Below are positions 1 through 8,200 of a stretch of 51,669 nucleotides of DNA, piece by piece. Positions within the stretch are counted from its first letter, which is position 1. Each line of letters begins with the position of its first letter. Where the stretch lies: contig NZ_QOVK01000025.1 in the NCBI RefSeq assembly GCF_004104075.1, positions 1-51,669 on the forward strand. Direction: 5' to 3'. The notes beneath the pieces are model-generated. The model was not told where the DNA came from. It saw nothing but the letters and a program-made list of their open reading frames with translations, and made no database searches. The position numbers and the translations under genes were made by a program. The DNA comes from Leeuwenhoekiella polynyae (GTDB lineage Bacteria; Bacteroidota; Bacteroidia; Flavobacteriales; Flavobacteriaceae).

Positions 1-1627
1 GTTTGAAGTATGACAAACATTATAAGTCCAGCGGACACCTGTTTATTGGCTGGTCGGCAGGCGTCATTTAGGAGGCATGACCAGTATTTGGGCTTATTTA
101 CGGAACTCGGGAACCTGTGCCAAGATGCAAAGTGAAATGCACAATAGCGCAAACTAGAGGCAGAATAGCGAAGCTTGACACAGGGACGGATCAGTCTGTA
201 GTAGTGATGAAGTTTCTGTAATGGAAATGGAGCGAAGGGATTGACTTATTCAGTTTTATCAATTTTTACAACTCGCAAGAGGATGATTGAATTTGAGAAG
301 ACAAAATCATTACCTATTACTAAAGAAATGGTATGGGAAGCTTATCTACAGGTAAGGCGCAAAGGGAAAAGTGCAGGGGTAGATGAATTGAGTATGTCAC
401 AGTACGACCTACAAAGACATCGACACTTATACAAAGTCTGGAACCGCTTAGCCTCGGGCAGCTATTTCCCACCTCCAGTCCTACAAGTTGAAATCCCTAA
501 GAAAAACGGTTCTGTCCGTCAATTGGGGATTCCTACCATTAGCGATAGAGTAGCTCAAACGGTTATAAAGAATCAACTAGAAGAAAGACTGGAAAAGATC
601 TTTCATCCACACTCCTATGGTTATCGACCAAAACGTAGTGCTCATCAAGCACTTGATCAGGTTCGTGCAAACTGTTGGAAATACGATTGGGTGATCGACT
701 TGGATATCAAGAATTTCTTTGATGACATTGACCACGACAAGTTACTTAAAGCGCTAGGCAAACACGTGGATGAAAAGTGGGTGCTGCGATACATTGAAAG
801 ATGGCTCAAAGCTCCACTGCAAACCCGAAGAGGTGAAATTATTTCAAGAACAAAAGGCACACCGCAAGGTGGGGTGATCAGCCCACTCTTAGCCAATTTG
901 TTTTTGCATTACACCTTGGATGTTTGGCTTGGAAGATTGAACCCTTCTATTGAATTTGTACGTTATGCCGATGATATTATCATCCATTGTTCGACACAAA
1001 GTCAGGCAGAGCAAAATCTACAAGAAATCAAAGAAAGGGTGGAGCATTGTGGATTGACCTTACACCCAGAGAAAACGAAAATCGTGTACTGTAAGGATTT
1101 TAGAAGGCAACAAAAGTATGAAAAAGTGAAGTTTGACTTCTTGGGATATACTTTTCAGCCTCGCACCTCAAAATCCAAGAAAACAGGGAAACTGTTTTTG
1201 GGCTTTGATTGTGCAATCAGCATCCAGTCAAGATCACGGGTATTTGAACAGATCAGGAAAATGGAAATCCCAAGAATGCAGTGTAAAAGTATTGTTGGCA
1301 TAGCACATCACTTGAACCCAAAACTCCGAGGGTGGATACGTTACTTTGGTAAATACCGTGGCTACAGCTTATCCAAAGTGTTTTATGTACTACGCATAAA
1401 ATTGGTAAGATGGGCTAGATATCGTTACAAACGGTATAGAACTAACTTGATAAAAGCCTATAAATGGTTAGACAGGGTTCGGGAACAATATCCCAGCCTC
1501 TTTTACCACTGGCATTTGGGTTATTCGAATTAAAGGTATAAATTGAATAAGAAGAGCCGTATGATGGGAGACTATCACGTACGGTTCTGTGAGAGGCTCG
1601 GGGTGAAATTCCCCTTGCCTACTCGAC
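1..1627 (+). mobile_element. Group II intron 1 (5' end outside window)
   Basis: Most of a group II intron that carries its own reverse transcriptase. Positions 1-240 are structured non-coding domain I-III sequence, the ORF occupies domain IV, the 34-nt domain V core lies at 1554-1587, and domain VI with the 3' end at 1593-1627 ends in AC, fitting the AY rule. Aligning its left part with the second intron (shared AGCGGA..CCT anchor at 30 and 1897) puts its 5' end about 240 nt before the window. The next base starts a GTGTG motif, the usual group II 5' end, so intron 2 follows with no exon between. Confidence 0.85.
283..1533 (+). CDS. ltrA: Group II intron reverse transcriptase/maturase
   Basis: Intron-encoded protein of about 416 aa that helps its RNA fold and splice, then copies it into DNA at new sites. 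The RT fingers and palm are clear: SYGYRPKRSAH, DLDIKNFFDDIDH, GTPQGGVISPLLAN and the catalytic RYADD (codons 961-975). The C-terminal RGWIRYFGKYRGYS segment is the group II maturase domain X. No HNH endonuclease domain follows, as in endonuclease-free intron classes. I chose ATG at 283 because AAGAGG lies just upstream and intron 2 preserves the same AAGAGGATGA landmark; a TTG at 241 in the same frame would add 14 residues. The reading frame is intact, so the protein could act on its own intron and on the ORF-less neighbour. Confidence 0.9.
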   Translation: MIEFEKTKSLPITKEMVWEAYLQVRRKGKSAGVDELSMSQYDLQRHRHLYKVWNRLASGSYFPPPVLQVEIPKKNGSVRQLGIPTISDRVAQTVIKNQLEERLEKIFHPHSYGYRPKRSAHQALDQVRANCWKYDWVIDLDIKNFFDDIDHDKLLKALGKHVDEKWVLRYIERWLKAPLQTRRGEIISRTKGTPQGGVISPLLANLFLHYTLDVWLGRLNPSIEFVRYADDIIIHCSTQSQAEQNLQEIKERVEHCGLTLHPEKTKIVYCKDFRRQQKYEKVKFDFLGYTFQPRTSKSKKTGKLFLGFDCAISIQSRSRVFEQIRKMEIPRMQCKSIVGIAHHLNPKLRGWIRYFGKYRGYSLSKVFYVLRIKLVRWARYRYKRYRTNLIKAYKWLDRVREQYPSLFYHWHLGYSN

Positions 1628-2251
1628 GTGTGCTGTGAGTGGGGCATAAACCTCACGTAACTATTTATAAGATGGTGGAACCGACCCACCAGAATCTGCT
1701 TGTAGGAGCTGGTTCTAAACCACTTCTCTAATGCATTCAAAGTAATTTGTTTGTGTGAAGCGAGAGAAGAAAAGGCAGACTGGATCTGTCAGGTGTTGAT
1801 AAAAGAGATGAGCGAAAGCGAACCTTCCGATGAAGCGTCGAGAAGACAAAACATGTTGCCAAAACCGAGAAATGTCGAGTTCTCAGGGACAAGGATAGCG
1901 GAAACCTATTTACTGGCTATTCGGCAACCGTCGTATAGGGGGCATGACTTTTATCTGGGCTTATGGATGGAACGCAGGAAGCCTTACATTAATGTAAAAG
2001 GGAAAAATCAAGCAGAGCAACTGCAAGATGATTACCAATGTAGTGTAAGGTGGCGGACTAACTCGTAGTAGTGAAGAAACTCCTGTAATGGGAGTGGAGC
2101 AAAGGGGTTAGCTAATTTAAAATATGATTTGCCAACTTGAAAGAGGATGAGCTTATATTTTGTAAATTAAATTAGAAGAGCCGTATGATGGGAGACTATC
2201 ACGTACGGTTCTGTGAGAGGGGAAGGGTGAAACTCCCTTTTCCTACTCGAC
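1628..2251 (+). mobile_element. Group II intron 2, ORF-less
   Basis: A 624-nt intron with GTGTG at its 5' end, a domain V core at 2178-2211 identical to that of intron 1, and the same ...CTACTCGAC 3' end. Its domain IV is only a stub: after AAGAGGATGA (2141-2150), which matches the RBS and start codon of the intron 1 RT gene, the sequence runs almost directly into the domain V flank. The RT gene has therefore been deleted nearly precisely. The open frame at 1751-2068 is domain I RNA, not a gene. Boundaries rest on consensus ends and the comparison of the two copies. Confidence 0.8.
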
Positions 2252-2259
2252 ACCCAAAC

Positions 2260-2268
2260 GTTGGCAAC
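2260..2268 (+). repeat. GTTGGCAAC cassette-boundary motif
   Basis: GTTGGCAACAAGCT lies nine bases after the intron 2 end. A near-identical GTTTGGCAACAAGCT occurs at 4570-4583. Each is followed by AAA-rich sequence and a small gene, and each small-gene block ends in GTTGCCAAC (3088-3096; 4889-4897). The layout resembles recombination-site-bounded cassettes, but I cannot assign it to a known attC family. Confidence 0.5.
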
Positions 2269-2285
2269 AAGCTGAAATCAATCAA

Positions 2286-2648
2286 ATGGAACGTCGAACG
2301 ATAATAATAATTGGATTCCTATTCTGTTTAATCGGAATTTTGATTGCGCCATTATTTTATGAAAATACGCAATACGGAGAAATTTTCTTTTTGTTAATTA
2401 TATATCCAATTCCTGCACTGATTTTAGCAACTCTAAATGGATACCTACTTCGATTTACGGAATTGAAAACTCAAAATCTGATTTTAAAAATCGGAATTGG
2501 ATTCATTCCTATTCTAATTATGATATTGTTGGCCAATGGAAAGGAATCACCAATACAATTTATAGCAACTTTTGGAAGTATTGGAATTGGAATAACTGAC
2601 CTAATTTGGATTACAAAATTGACAAAAAGCCAATTGACAACAAACTAA
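2286..2648 (+). CDS. Small four-helix membrane protein, unknown function
   Basis: A 120-aa protein made almost entirely of four hydrophobic segments (about residues 5-24, 31-52, 67-84 and 90-107), with short charged loops. I recognise no family. Its codons are strongly AT-rich (many ATA and ATT), unlike the core genes to the right. It begins 18 nt after a GTTGGCAAC motif, and its stop is one base before the ATG of the next gene, so the two are probably cotranscribed. It is the first gene of a cassette-like block and was probably acquired horizontally. An inner-membrane location is inferred from hydropathy only. Confidence 0.6.
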   Translation: MERRTIIIIGFLFCLIGILIAPLFYENTQYGEIFFLLIIYPIPALILATLNGYLLRFTELKTQNLILKIGIGFIPILIMILLANGKESPIQFIATFGSIGIGITDLIWITKLTKSQLTTN

Positions 2649-2649
2649 A

Positions 2650-3120
2650 ATGAACGAAATTAAGAAAGTCAAAATTTTTACAATACTAATTCATTCGTTC
2701 ATAATAATTGGAGCTGGACACGGAATTGGAATTATGGGAATAATTGATTTTGCGAGTATTCCAAATTTAATAGACAATTACGGATTTACGTTAAATCGAA
2801 ATTTTGATGATGATATTATGTCAATCGGACATTTATCTCTAATTGGAAAAATATTGTTGATTTTTAGCCTGTTTATAAAAATTAATAGGATTAAAAACCT
2901 GACTGCTTTAATCGGAATTTTAATTTTATGGGTTTCAGTTTATTTTCTGACTTCTGGAAATTGGAATTATGACTCACTTTATGAATTAGCTTTTTGGACA
3001 AGTATTCCGTTTCTGATTTCATCAATAATTCTAACTTATTTAATAATTAAAAACATCAAACAAAATATAGAACGGAATAAAAAGCCAGTTGCCAACAATG
3101 TATCCTATGAAAAGCCCTAG
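2650..3120 (+). CDS. Small four-helix membrane protein, unknown function
   Basis: A 156-aa protein with four predicted membrane segments (roughly residues 9-31, 59-78, 83-102 and 114-135) and a basic C-terminal tail. No family is recognised. It starts one base after the preceding gene's stop, so the pair is translationally close. The last dozen codons (…KPVANNVSYEKP) are written across the GTTGCCAAC boundary motif at 3088-3096. The frame thus reads through the cassette end and stops 24 nt later, so the original C-terminus may have been shorter or different before this junction formed. Confidence 0.6.
   Translation: MNEIKKVKIFTILIHSFIIIGAGHGIGIMGIIDFASIPNLIDNYGFTLNRNFDDDIMSIGHLSLIGKILLIFSLFIKINRIKNLTALIGILILWVSVYFLTSGNWNYDSLYELAFWTSIPFLISSIILTYLIIKNIKQNIERNKKPVANNVSYEKP
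3088..3096 (+). repeat. GTTGCCAAC cassette-boundary motif
   Basis: Inverted partner of the GTTGGCAAC motif at 2260-2268, in the context AAAAAGCCAGTTGCCAACA. The same context (AAAAAAGCCCAGTTGCCAACA) closes the later block at 4880-4899. It overlaps the 3' end of the 156-aa gene. Confidence 0.5.
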
Positions 3121-3188
3121 TCCAGTTCTTTAAAGTTACTATTTAATTTTTAATTATCTCATAATGTTGTTTTTGGGGTGTTGAATCG

Positions 3189-3491
3189 TTGATAATTCCG
3201 ATAGGATTATCAATCATTCAATACCTATATAACTTGCTCAGCATCCTATATGTGGTCCATGAATTTTCAGTAACCGAAAATGGAACTGAAATATCAAATG
3301 GAACTTATGAGTTAATTATGAAAGAGTCTATTTACTCTGGAAAAATGGAAAGACTTATTCAATTTCCTGAAAACGAACAATATTTAGGGTTTGTGAAAAC
3401 TGGAATAATAAATATTTACAAAAACGAAAAACTCAATATTTCTGACAACAATGCTGATGGAATTGGAAGTGAATTTGTAAGAATTGAATAA
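3189..3491 (+). CDS. Hypothetical protein, possibly 5'-truncated
   Basis: An open frame of 100 codons from a TTG. The only in-frame ATG is far inside, so this may be the 3' part of a gene that lost its beginning. The predicted protein has one N-terminal hydrophobic stretch and then a polar part with repeated-looking phrases (ENGTEISNGTYELIMKES). I recognise no domain. Base use is very AT-rich, like the neighbouring cassette genes. It ends 21 nt before the first structured RNA element. Expression is uncertain. Confidence 0.35.
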   Translation: MIIPIGLSIIQYLYNLLSILYVVHEFSVTENGTEISNGTYELIMKESIYSGKMERLIQFPENEQYLGFVKTGIINIYKNEKLNISDNNADGIGSEFVRIE

Positions 3492-3512
3492 AACTACACT
3501 AAATAGCTTGCC

Positions 3513-3870
3513 TTCGTGAGGCCGTTACAGCCTGTCCCGTTGAAGAACGGGAACCCAGAATGAATACCGTGTTGACTGAACCGGTTGGTTGTCTGTTTGC
3601 TCGCTATAAGCCAACAGAGTTATGCAGGCAACATCTGCAGATTTAGGACTGATGGTTCTGCCTTACAACCTGAAAAGGTGGTTTAATCTTGGGGTATTCA
3701 AAGCTCTTGATTGCGTTATAGCGTACGTTTTAATGCTCATTAAGGCCTTTAGAAAACGTATGAGGTAAACTACAGTCTTAAAACAAAGACATTCCAATAT
3801 TCGCTTTTTGTTTTGGATATCGCAGTCACTTCAACTACTTTTATAAACAGGTGGTTGTGAGACAAACTGC
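3513..3870 (+). ncRNA. Structured non-coding element, copy A
   Basis: About 358 nt without a credible ORF, homologous over its ends to copy B at 4221-4569. Shared blocks are ACAGCCTGTCCC, GAACGGGAACCCAG, GTGTTGACTGAACCGGTTGG, TTACAACCTGAAAAGG, GGATATCGCAG and ACAGGTGGTT. Possible pairings are GCCTGT with ACAGGT (closing stem), CCCGTT-gaag-AACGGG, and TACGTTTT (3724-3731) with AAAACGTA (3753-3760) around a TAAGGCC loop. The last stem is replaced by an unrelated pair in copy B, which suggests conserved RNA structure. Strand is inferred. Tests against HEARO/omega-RNA and group I models are the obvious next comparisons; I recognise none with confidence. Confidence 0.55.
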
Positions 3871-3918
3871 CGTTAGCACCAATATTCACGAATCTGAAAA
3901 ATAAGTAAAACTTAAATA

Positions 3919-4104
3919 ATGATAAAGTTATCTAATACTGTAAAAATCACTGGATTAATTTCTATCTGTTTATGGATAATTGGGAGTATTATCTTATTCA
4001 ATGAAAAAAATGGAAGAGCCACTATTGTCCTTACTGCTGTAATTATAATAGCTGGATTGTATGCCCAAATAATTAAAGAAAGAAAAGTAAATTCGGAACA
4101 TTAA
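3919..4104 (+). CDS. Two-helix membrane microprotein
   Basis: A 61-aa protein with two hydrophobic segments (about residues 9-28 and 33-51) and a short charged C-terminus (KERKVNSEH). It has an ATG start after an AT-rich leader and lies between the two copies of the structured RNA element. No family is recognised. It resembles its neighbours at 2286, 2650 and 4608 in size, hydrophobicity and base composition, though not visibly in sequence, as expected for unrelated cargo of one cassette array. Confidence 0.5.
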   Translation: MIKLSNTVKITGLISICLWIIGSIILFNEKNGRATIVLTAVIIIAGLYAQIIKERKVNSEH

Positions 4105-4107
4105 GGC

Positions 4108-4220
4108 AAATTTTATTTTAATAAAAAACGCAACTTGTTGTTCTCTCTGAGTATTATAGTAGGACAAAATAATATTCATTGGGAACCGAGAAAATAAAGT
4201 GCGTTGCACAATAACTAACG
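4108..4220. other. Non-coding junction with attC-like dyad
   Basis: Between the 61-aa gene and RNA copy B. Imperfect inverted segments are TTTTATTT with AAAATAAA, and GCAAC near 4130 with GTTGC near 4203. They leave a long folded interior, followed by ACTAACG. The dyad is reminiscent of an integron attC hairpin, but the simple consensus is not satisfied. Confidence 0.25.
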
Positions 4221-4569
4221 TTCGTGCAGCCGGTACAGCCTGTCCCATTGTAGAACGGGAACCCAGCATGAACCGTGTTGACTGAACCGGTTGGTTGCTT
4301 GATGTCTTGATTTTCTCCTGAGTATCCTTATCGCTTCCTAAATGCTGTAGGCTTACAACCTGAAAAGGCTCATCAACCTTGGGATAGCATTCAATACTGC
4401 TATTCATTATTCAATGTCTCGTGTTTTTGGTTTGCTAAGGCCGTTAAAAGAAGAATATGCAAACGGTATTGCCTTAAGGCTACTCTTGTCTCTTCTTTAA
4501 ATTTTATTGGATATCGCAGCCACTTCAATTACTTTTAAAGAATAAACAGGTGGTTATGAGACAGACTGC
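4221..4569 (+). ncRNA. Structured non-coding element, copy B
   Basis: Diverged second copy of the element at 3513-3870, about 349 nt. It shares the conserved end blocks, while the interior differs in both sequence and length. The stem around the TAAGGCC loop is here GTTTGC (4430-4435) with GCAAAC (4459-4464), a different pair from copy A at the same place, which supports base pairing. It ends at GAGACAGACTGC, directly abutting the GTTTGGCAACAAGCT motif. An antisense open frame at 3994-4407 crosses it but looks accidental. Confidence 0.55.
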
Positions 4570-4607
4570 GTTTGGCAACAAGCTAAAATGAAAATGAATA
4601 AATTTTT

Positions 4608-4826
4608 ATGGAAAAAACTACAATAATAGTTGGGATAATTATTCTTTTAATAACAACTTTTTTCAGTTGGAAGATTTTTGGTTCTAATAATAAAAAACAA
4701 CCGGATAATAATTACAAAAAATGGAAGTCAAAATGGATTTTTTGGCAAGGTGTAATATTCCCGAGTATTATAGCAACATTTCTGATAATGTTCATTTTAA
4801 AATGGACTGGTGTATTGATTTTTTAA
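4608..4826 (+). CDS. Two-helix membrane microprotein
   Basis: A 72-aa protein with an N-terminal helix (about residues 5-23), a very basic middle (KKQPDNNYKKWKSKW) and a second helix (about 48-70). It is probably an inner-membrane hairpin with a positively charged cytoplasmic loop. It is not recognised as a family. It is the sole gene of the block bounded by GTTTGGCAAC (4570) and GTTGCCAAC (4889), which makes it the cleanest example of a cassette here. Confidence 0.55.
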   Translation: MEKTTIIVGIIILLITTFFSWKIFGSNNKKQPDNNYKKWKSKWIFWQGVIFPSIIATFLIMFILKWTGVLIF

Positions 4827-4888
4827 AATAAAAAACGGATCAGTTATGAATTTTTCGGATTATAAGGAGCACGAAGGAAAAAAGCCCA

Positions 4889-4897
4889 GTTGCCAAC
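4889..4897 (+). repeat. GTTGCCAAC cassette-boundary motif
   Basis: Right boundary of the last small-gene block, with the same GCCCAGTTGCCAACA context as at 3088. To its right, sequence composition changes toward the core genome. Confidence 0.5.
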
Positions 4898-4949
4898 ACA
4901 AATGGTAGCCGTAGCACAACCCCATAATTCTAAAAAACGTATTCATTTA

Positions 4950-4987
4950 AACCGTCCCGATAGCTATCGGGATGAGCGGTTTTTTTA
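4950..4987 (+). terminator. Rho-independent-type terminator with CCCGATAGC palindrome
   Basis: AACCG, then the 16-base palindrome CCCGATAGCTATCGGG, then CGGTT followed by a T run. It fits a terminator for the cassette region. The palindrome resembles the dispersed CCCCGAAAGC..GGGG palindrome at 34078. The rest of 4827-5218 shows no gene and no other strong signal. Confidence 0.65.
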
Positions 4988-5218
4988 GTTGTATACAGAT
5001 TGTAAATCAACAAACCAGATTTCTTAAATAAGACCTTCCCACTTCCCGTGGATTCTAAGCCCAAGTAAACCGTTGTTCTTACACTAAGGGTTTGATTTTC
5101 AAAAAAATAAAAAATAAGTCTCGGTTTTTGTTTAAATTTAGGTATTAGGTATAGAAATAATTTATCCACTATAAAAGCGTTATCTCTTTGCAATTAAATG
5201 AATTAGCCCCATATCATT

Positions 5219-8200
5219 ATGAGCAAACGTCTCCTTCTTCTTGTTGTATGGGTATGTTTTACAGCACATACGTTCGCGCAACAGGTTAGTGTTAGCAGTC
5301 CTCAACCTGCTGATAACCTGGTTAATCAACTCTTTAACGATGCCTGTGCTGAGGTTTCTAATATCTCCATTTCTGCTACACAAGCCGGTGGAATTTTCAA
5401 CAATAACGGTGGTGCTTTTCCATTAGCAAATGGTGTTGTCTTACGCACCGGTAATGCACAATTTACGGCGGGCCCCTACACAGACACTAATTTGAGTACC
5501 CAACTCAACACCAATAATGATGCATACCTCCAAAGCTTGAATGAGGCTACCGGAAACGGGGCTCAAATTGAAGAAACGACCTTTCTTGAATTTGACTTTA
5601 TACCGCTTTCCAGCAATTTTAGTTTCGATTTTATTTTCGCATCTAATGAGTATGGCGAATGGCAATGTGCTTCACAAGATATTGTAGCCTTTATATTAAC
5701 AGATTTGAGCACCGGTCAGTCTCAAAATCTTGCTGTAACTCCTTCCGGTGAATCCGTTTCGGTCCGTAATATTAGAGATAACCAGAACAATCCGTCTTGC
5801 AGTTCGGTAAATCCAGAGCTTTTTGACTCGTATGAAGTCTCTAATGCCCAATCAGTTATCAATATGCGGGGGTACAGTGAGGTTCTTAATGCCGCTTCAA
5901 CCCTTACTCCGGGAACCTCGTATACGATACGGATCGTTATCGGGGATTCTAACGATACCAATTTTGATTCAGCGATTTTTCTTGCCGGTGGAAGTTTTAA
6001 TACCCGTGTAGATCTTGGACCAGACCTCACCTTGTGTAGTGGTGATGTGGCTGTTTTAGACACGGGTCTTGACGCTTCGGTTTATGCACACAGGTGGCTG
6101 CGTAATGGTACGATCATTCCAGGGCAAACGGGAAATAGTATTACCGTAAACCAAAGCGGAACATATACGGTACGGGTAACAAATAAGGGTTGTGTCATTA
6201 CAGACGAAGTGATTGTTAGTGAACTTTCGGTAACCGAACCTCCAGATATAGAAGCATGCGCAAATGGCGGTCAGCCTTCGGCATTTGATCTCCGGGTAAA
6301 TGATACAGAAGCACTGGGATTGAACGCTGATCAATTTGATGTCGTGTATTATGCGTCACTTGCCGATTTAAATGCAGATCAACCTATAGCAGAAAATGAG
6401 ACAACTGCATACCCAAGTACAGGAAACCAGACTATTTATTTGAGATTGCGGAATACAAATACCGGTAGTTTTTGTGATGCTACTTATGATTTTGAACTGG
6501 ATGTATTACCCGAAATAGCGGTTTCAGAACCGAATCCTTTACGCGTGTGCGCTCCTGAAGGAAATGATGTTTCTGTAGATTTAACACCGATTAATAATCG
6601 TATTCTGGGAGGTCAGAATCCGGCTCTTTTTCAAATAACCTATTATGCATCTGAGGCAGATGCGAATAGCGAGACTGACCCTGTAGAATCACCCTATTTA
6701 GTTTCTGGAGGAACCGCCACAACGACACGCTGGGCACGTGTTTCTTATGTTGATCAGGATACCTGTTACGAGGCAGTAGCCTTTGATATCATGATTAATG
6801 AGTTGCCACCGGTAGATCAATTAGGAAATGTGATAACCTGTAACGCCTATGAGTTAGAAGCACTCACAAATGGAGACTATTATTCAGGGTCTAACGGTTC
6901 AGGTATTCCATACAATGCCGGTGATATCATTACTGAAGATACGGTTCTGTTTATTTACAACGGCCCCGATGCCAATGGCTGTAGCAGTCAGTCTTCGTTT
7001 AGTATCACATTTGTTTCAGAATATGACTTGGGTGAAGTAGAGGCTTGTGGCGCATTTGTAATTCCACCTACTCCTGCTGGTGCTTTTTATACCGAATCTG
7101 GAGGTCCTGATGGAACAGGTGTGCGTTTGAACACGGGAGACGAACTCACTAGCAGTCAAACAATTTATTTTTATTTTAGAGAAAACGGGTCTGTGTGTAG
7201 AGATGAAGCATTGGATATCATGGTGTATCCGCTTCCGCCGGTAGATCAGCCTGCAGACGTAGTGGCTTGTAACAGTTTTATGCTTCTAACATTAACAGAT
7301 GGTAGTTACTTTACCGAACCTGATGGCCAAGGCGCACCGCTTAATGCAGGTGATGATATTACTACGACACAATCGGTATATATTTATAACTATGATAGTA
7401 CAACTCAATGTGAAAACACCTATGAGTGGCGTATTTTTATAGTTCCGGAGTTTAGCGATCTACAAGTATGTGGTTCTTATACGATCCCTGCTGTAGAAGA
7501 AGGTGCTTTTTACACTGCGGCAATGGGAGGAGGCGCTTCAATACCTGAGGGTACTCAACTAACAAGTTCACAGCGCATCTATTACTATGTGAATACCACG
7601 GCAGGTTCTAATTGTACTGATAATTCATTTTTTGATCTGGATGTTATCGCCATCCCCGAGGTTGATACCTTATCAGATCAATTATTGTGTGAGGGAGAGA
7701 CTTACACACTTCCTGCATTAACCGATGGAGAGTATTTTGAAGAACCTGCAAGGGGAGGAGCACAGTACGTTCCGGGCGATGTTATTGACGCAACGCAAAC
7801 ACTATACATCAATAATGAAGTAAGTATTTGTCAAAGTGAAACTCAATTTACGGTTGAAATACGCCCCTTATTACCCGTTGATAATCTCAGCTTTGTATAT
7901 TCGTGTGAGGCGTATGTTTTACCAGAATTAAATGACGGCAGGTATTTTACAGAACCTCAGGGGCAGGGGACCGAATTGTTTTCAGGAACCGAAATTGCTC
8001 AAACCCAAACGATCTACGTTTATAACGCGTACGAGGACTTTCCTTCGTGTTATAGTGAGAATACCTTTACCATAAATATCTTAGGAGTAGAAGTTGAAGA
8101 GTTTGAAGATGTGGCGAGTTGTGATTCCTATACGTTGCCTGCTTTAATTGAAGGTGATTATTTTACGGAAGCTGGAGGTCAGGGAACTAGGCTCGCTCCG

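Noticed and set aside
1751-2068. 105-aa open frame
   Set aside because: It lies in domain I-III of the ORF-less intron; its alignment with non-coding sequence of intron 1 shows it is structural RNA.
3994-4407. 137-aa minus-strand open frame
   Set aside because: It runs across the opposite strand of the 61-aa gene and into the structured RNA copy B, with odd composition and no protein-like pattern.
3513-4569. Group I introns or IStron remnants
   Set aside because: GGATATCGCAG and GACTGAACC hint at group I S and R elements, but P7 pairing and a 3' terminal G could not be matched, so the claim is not made.
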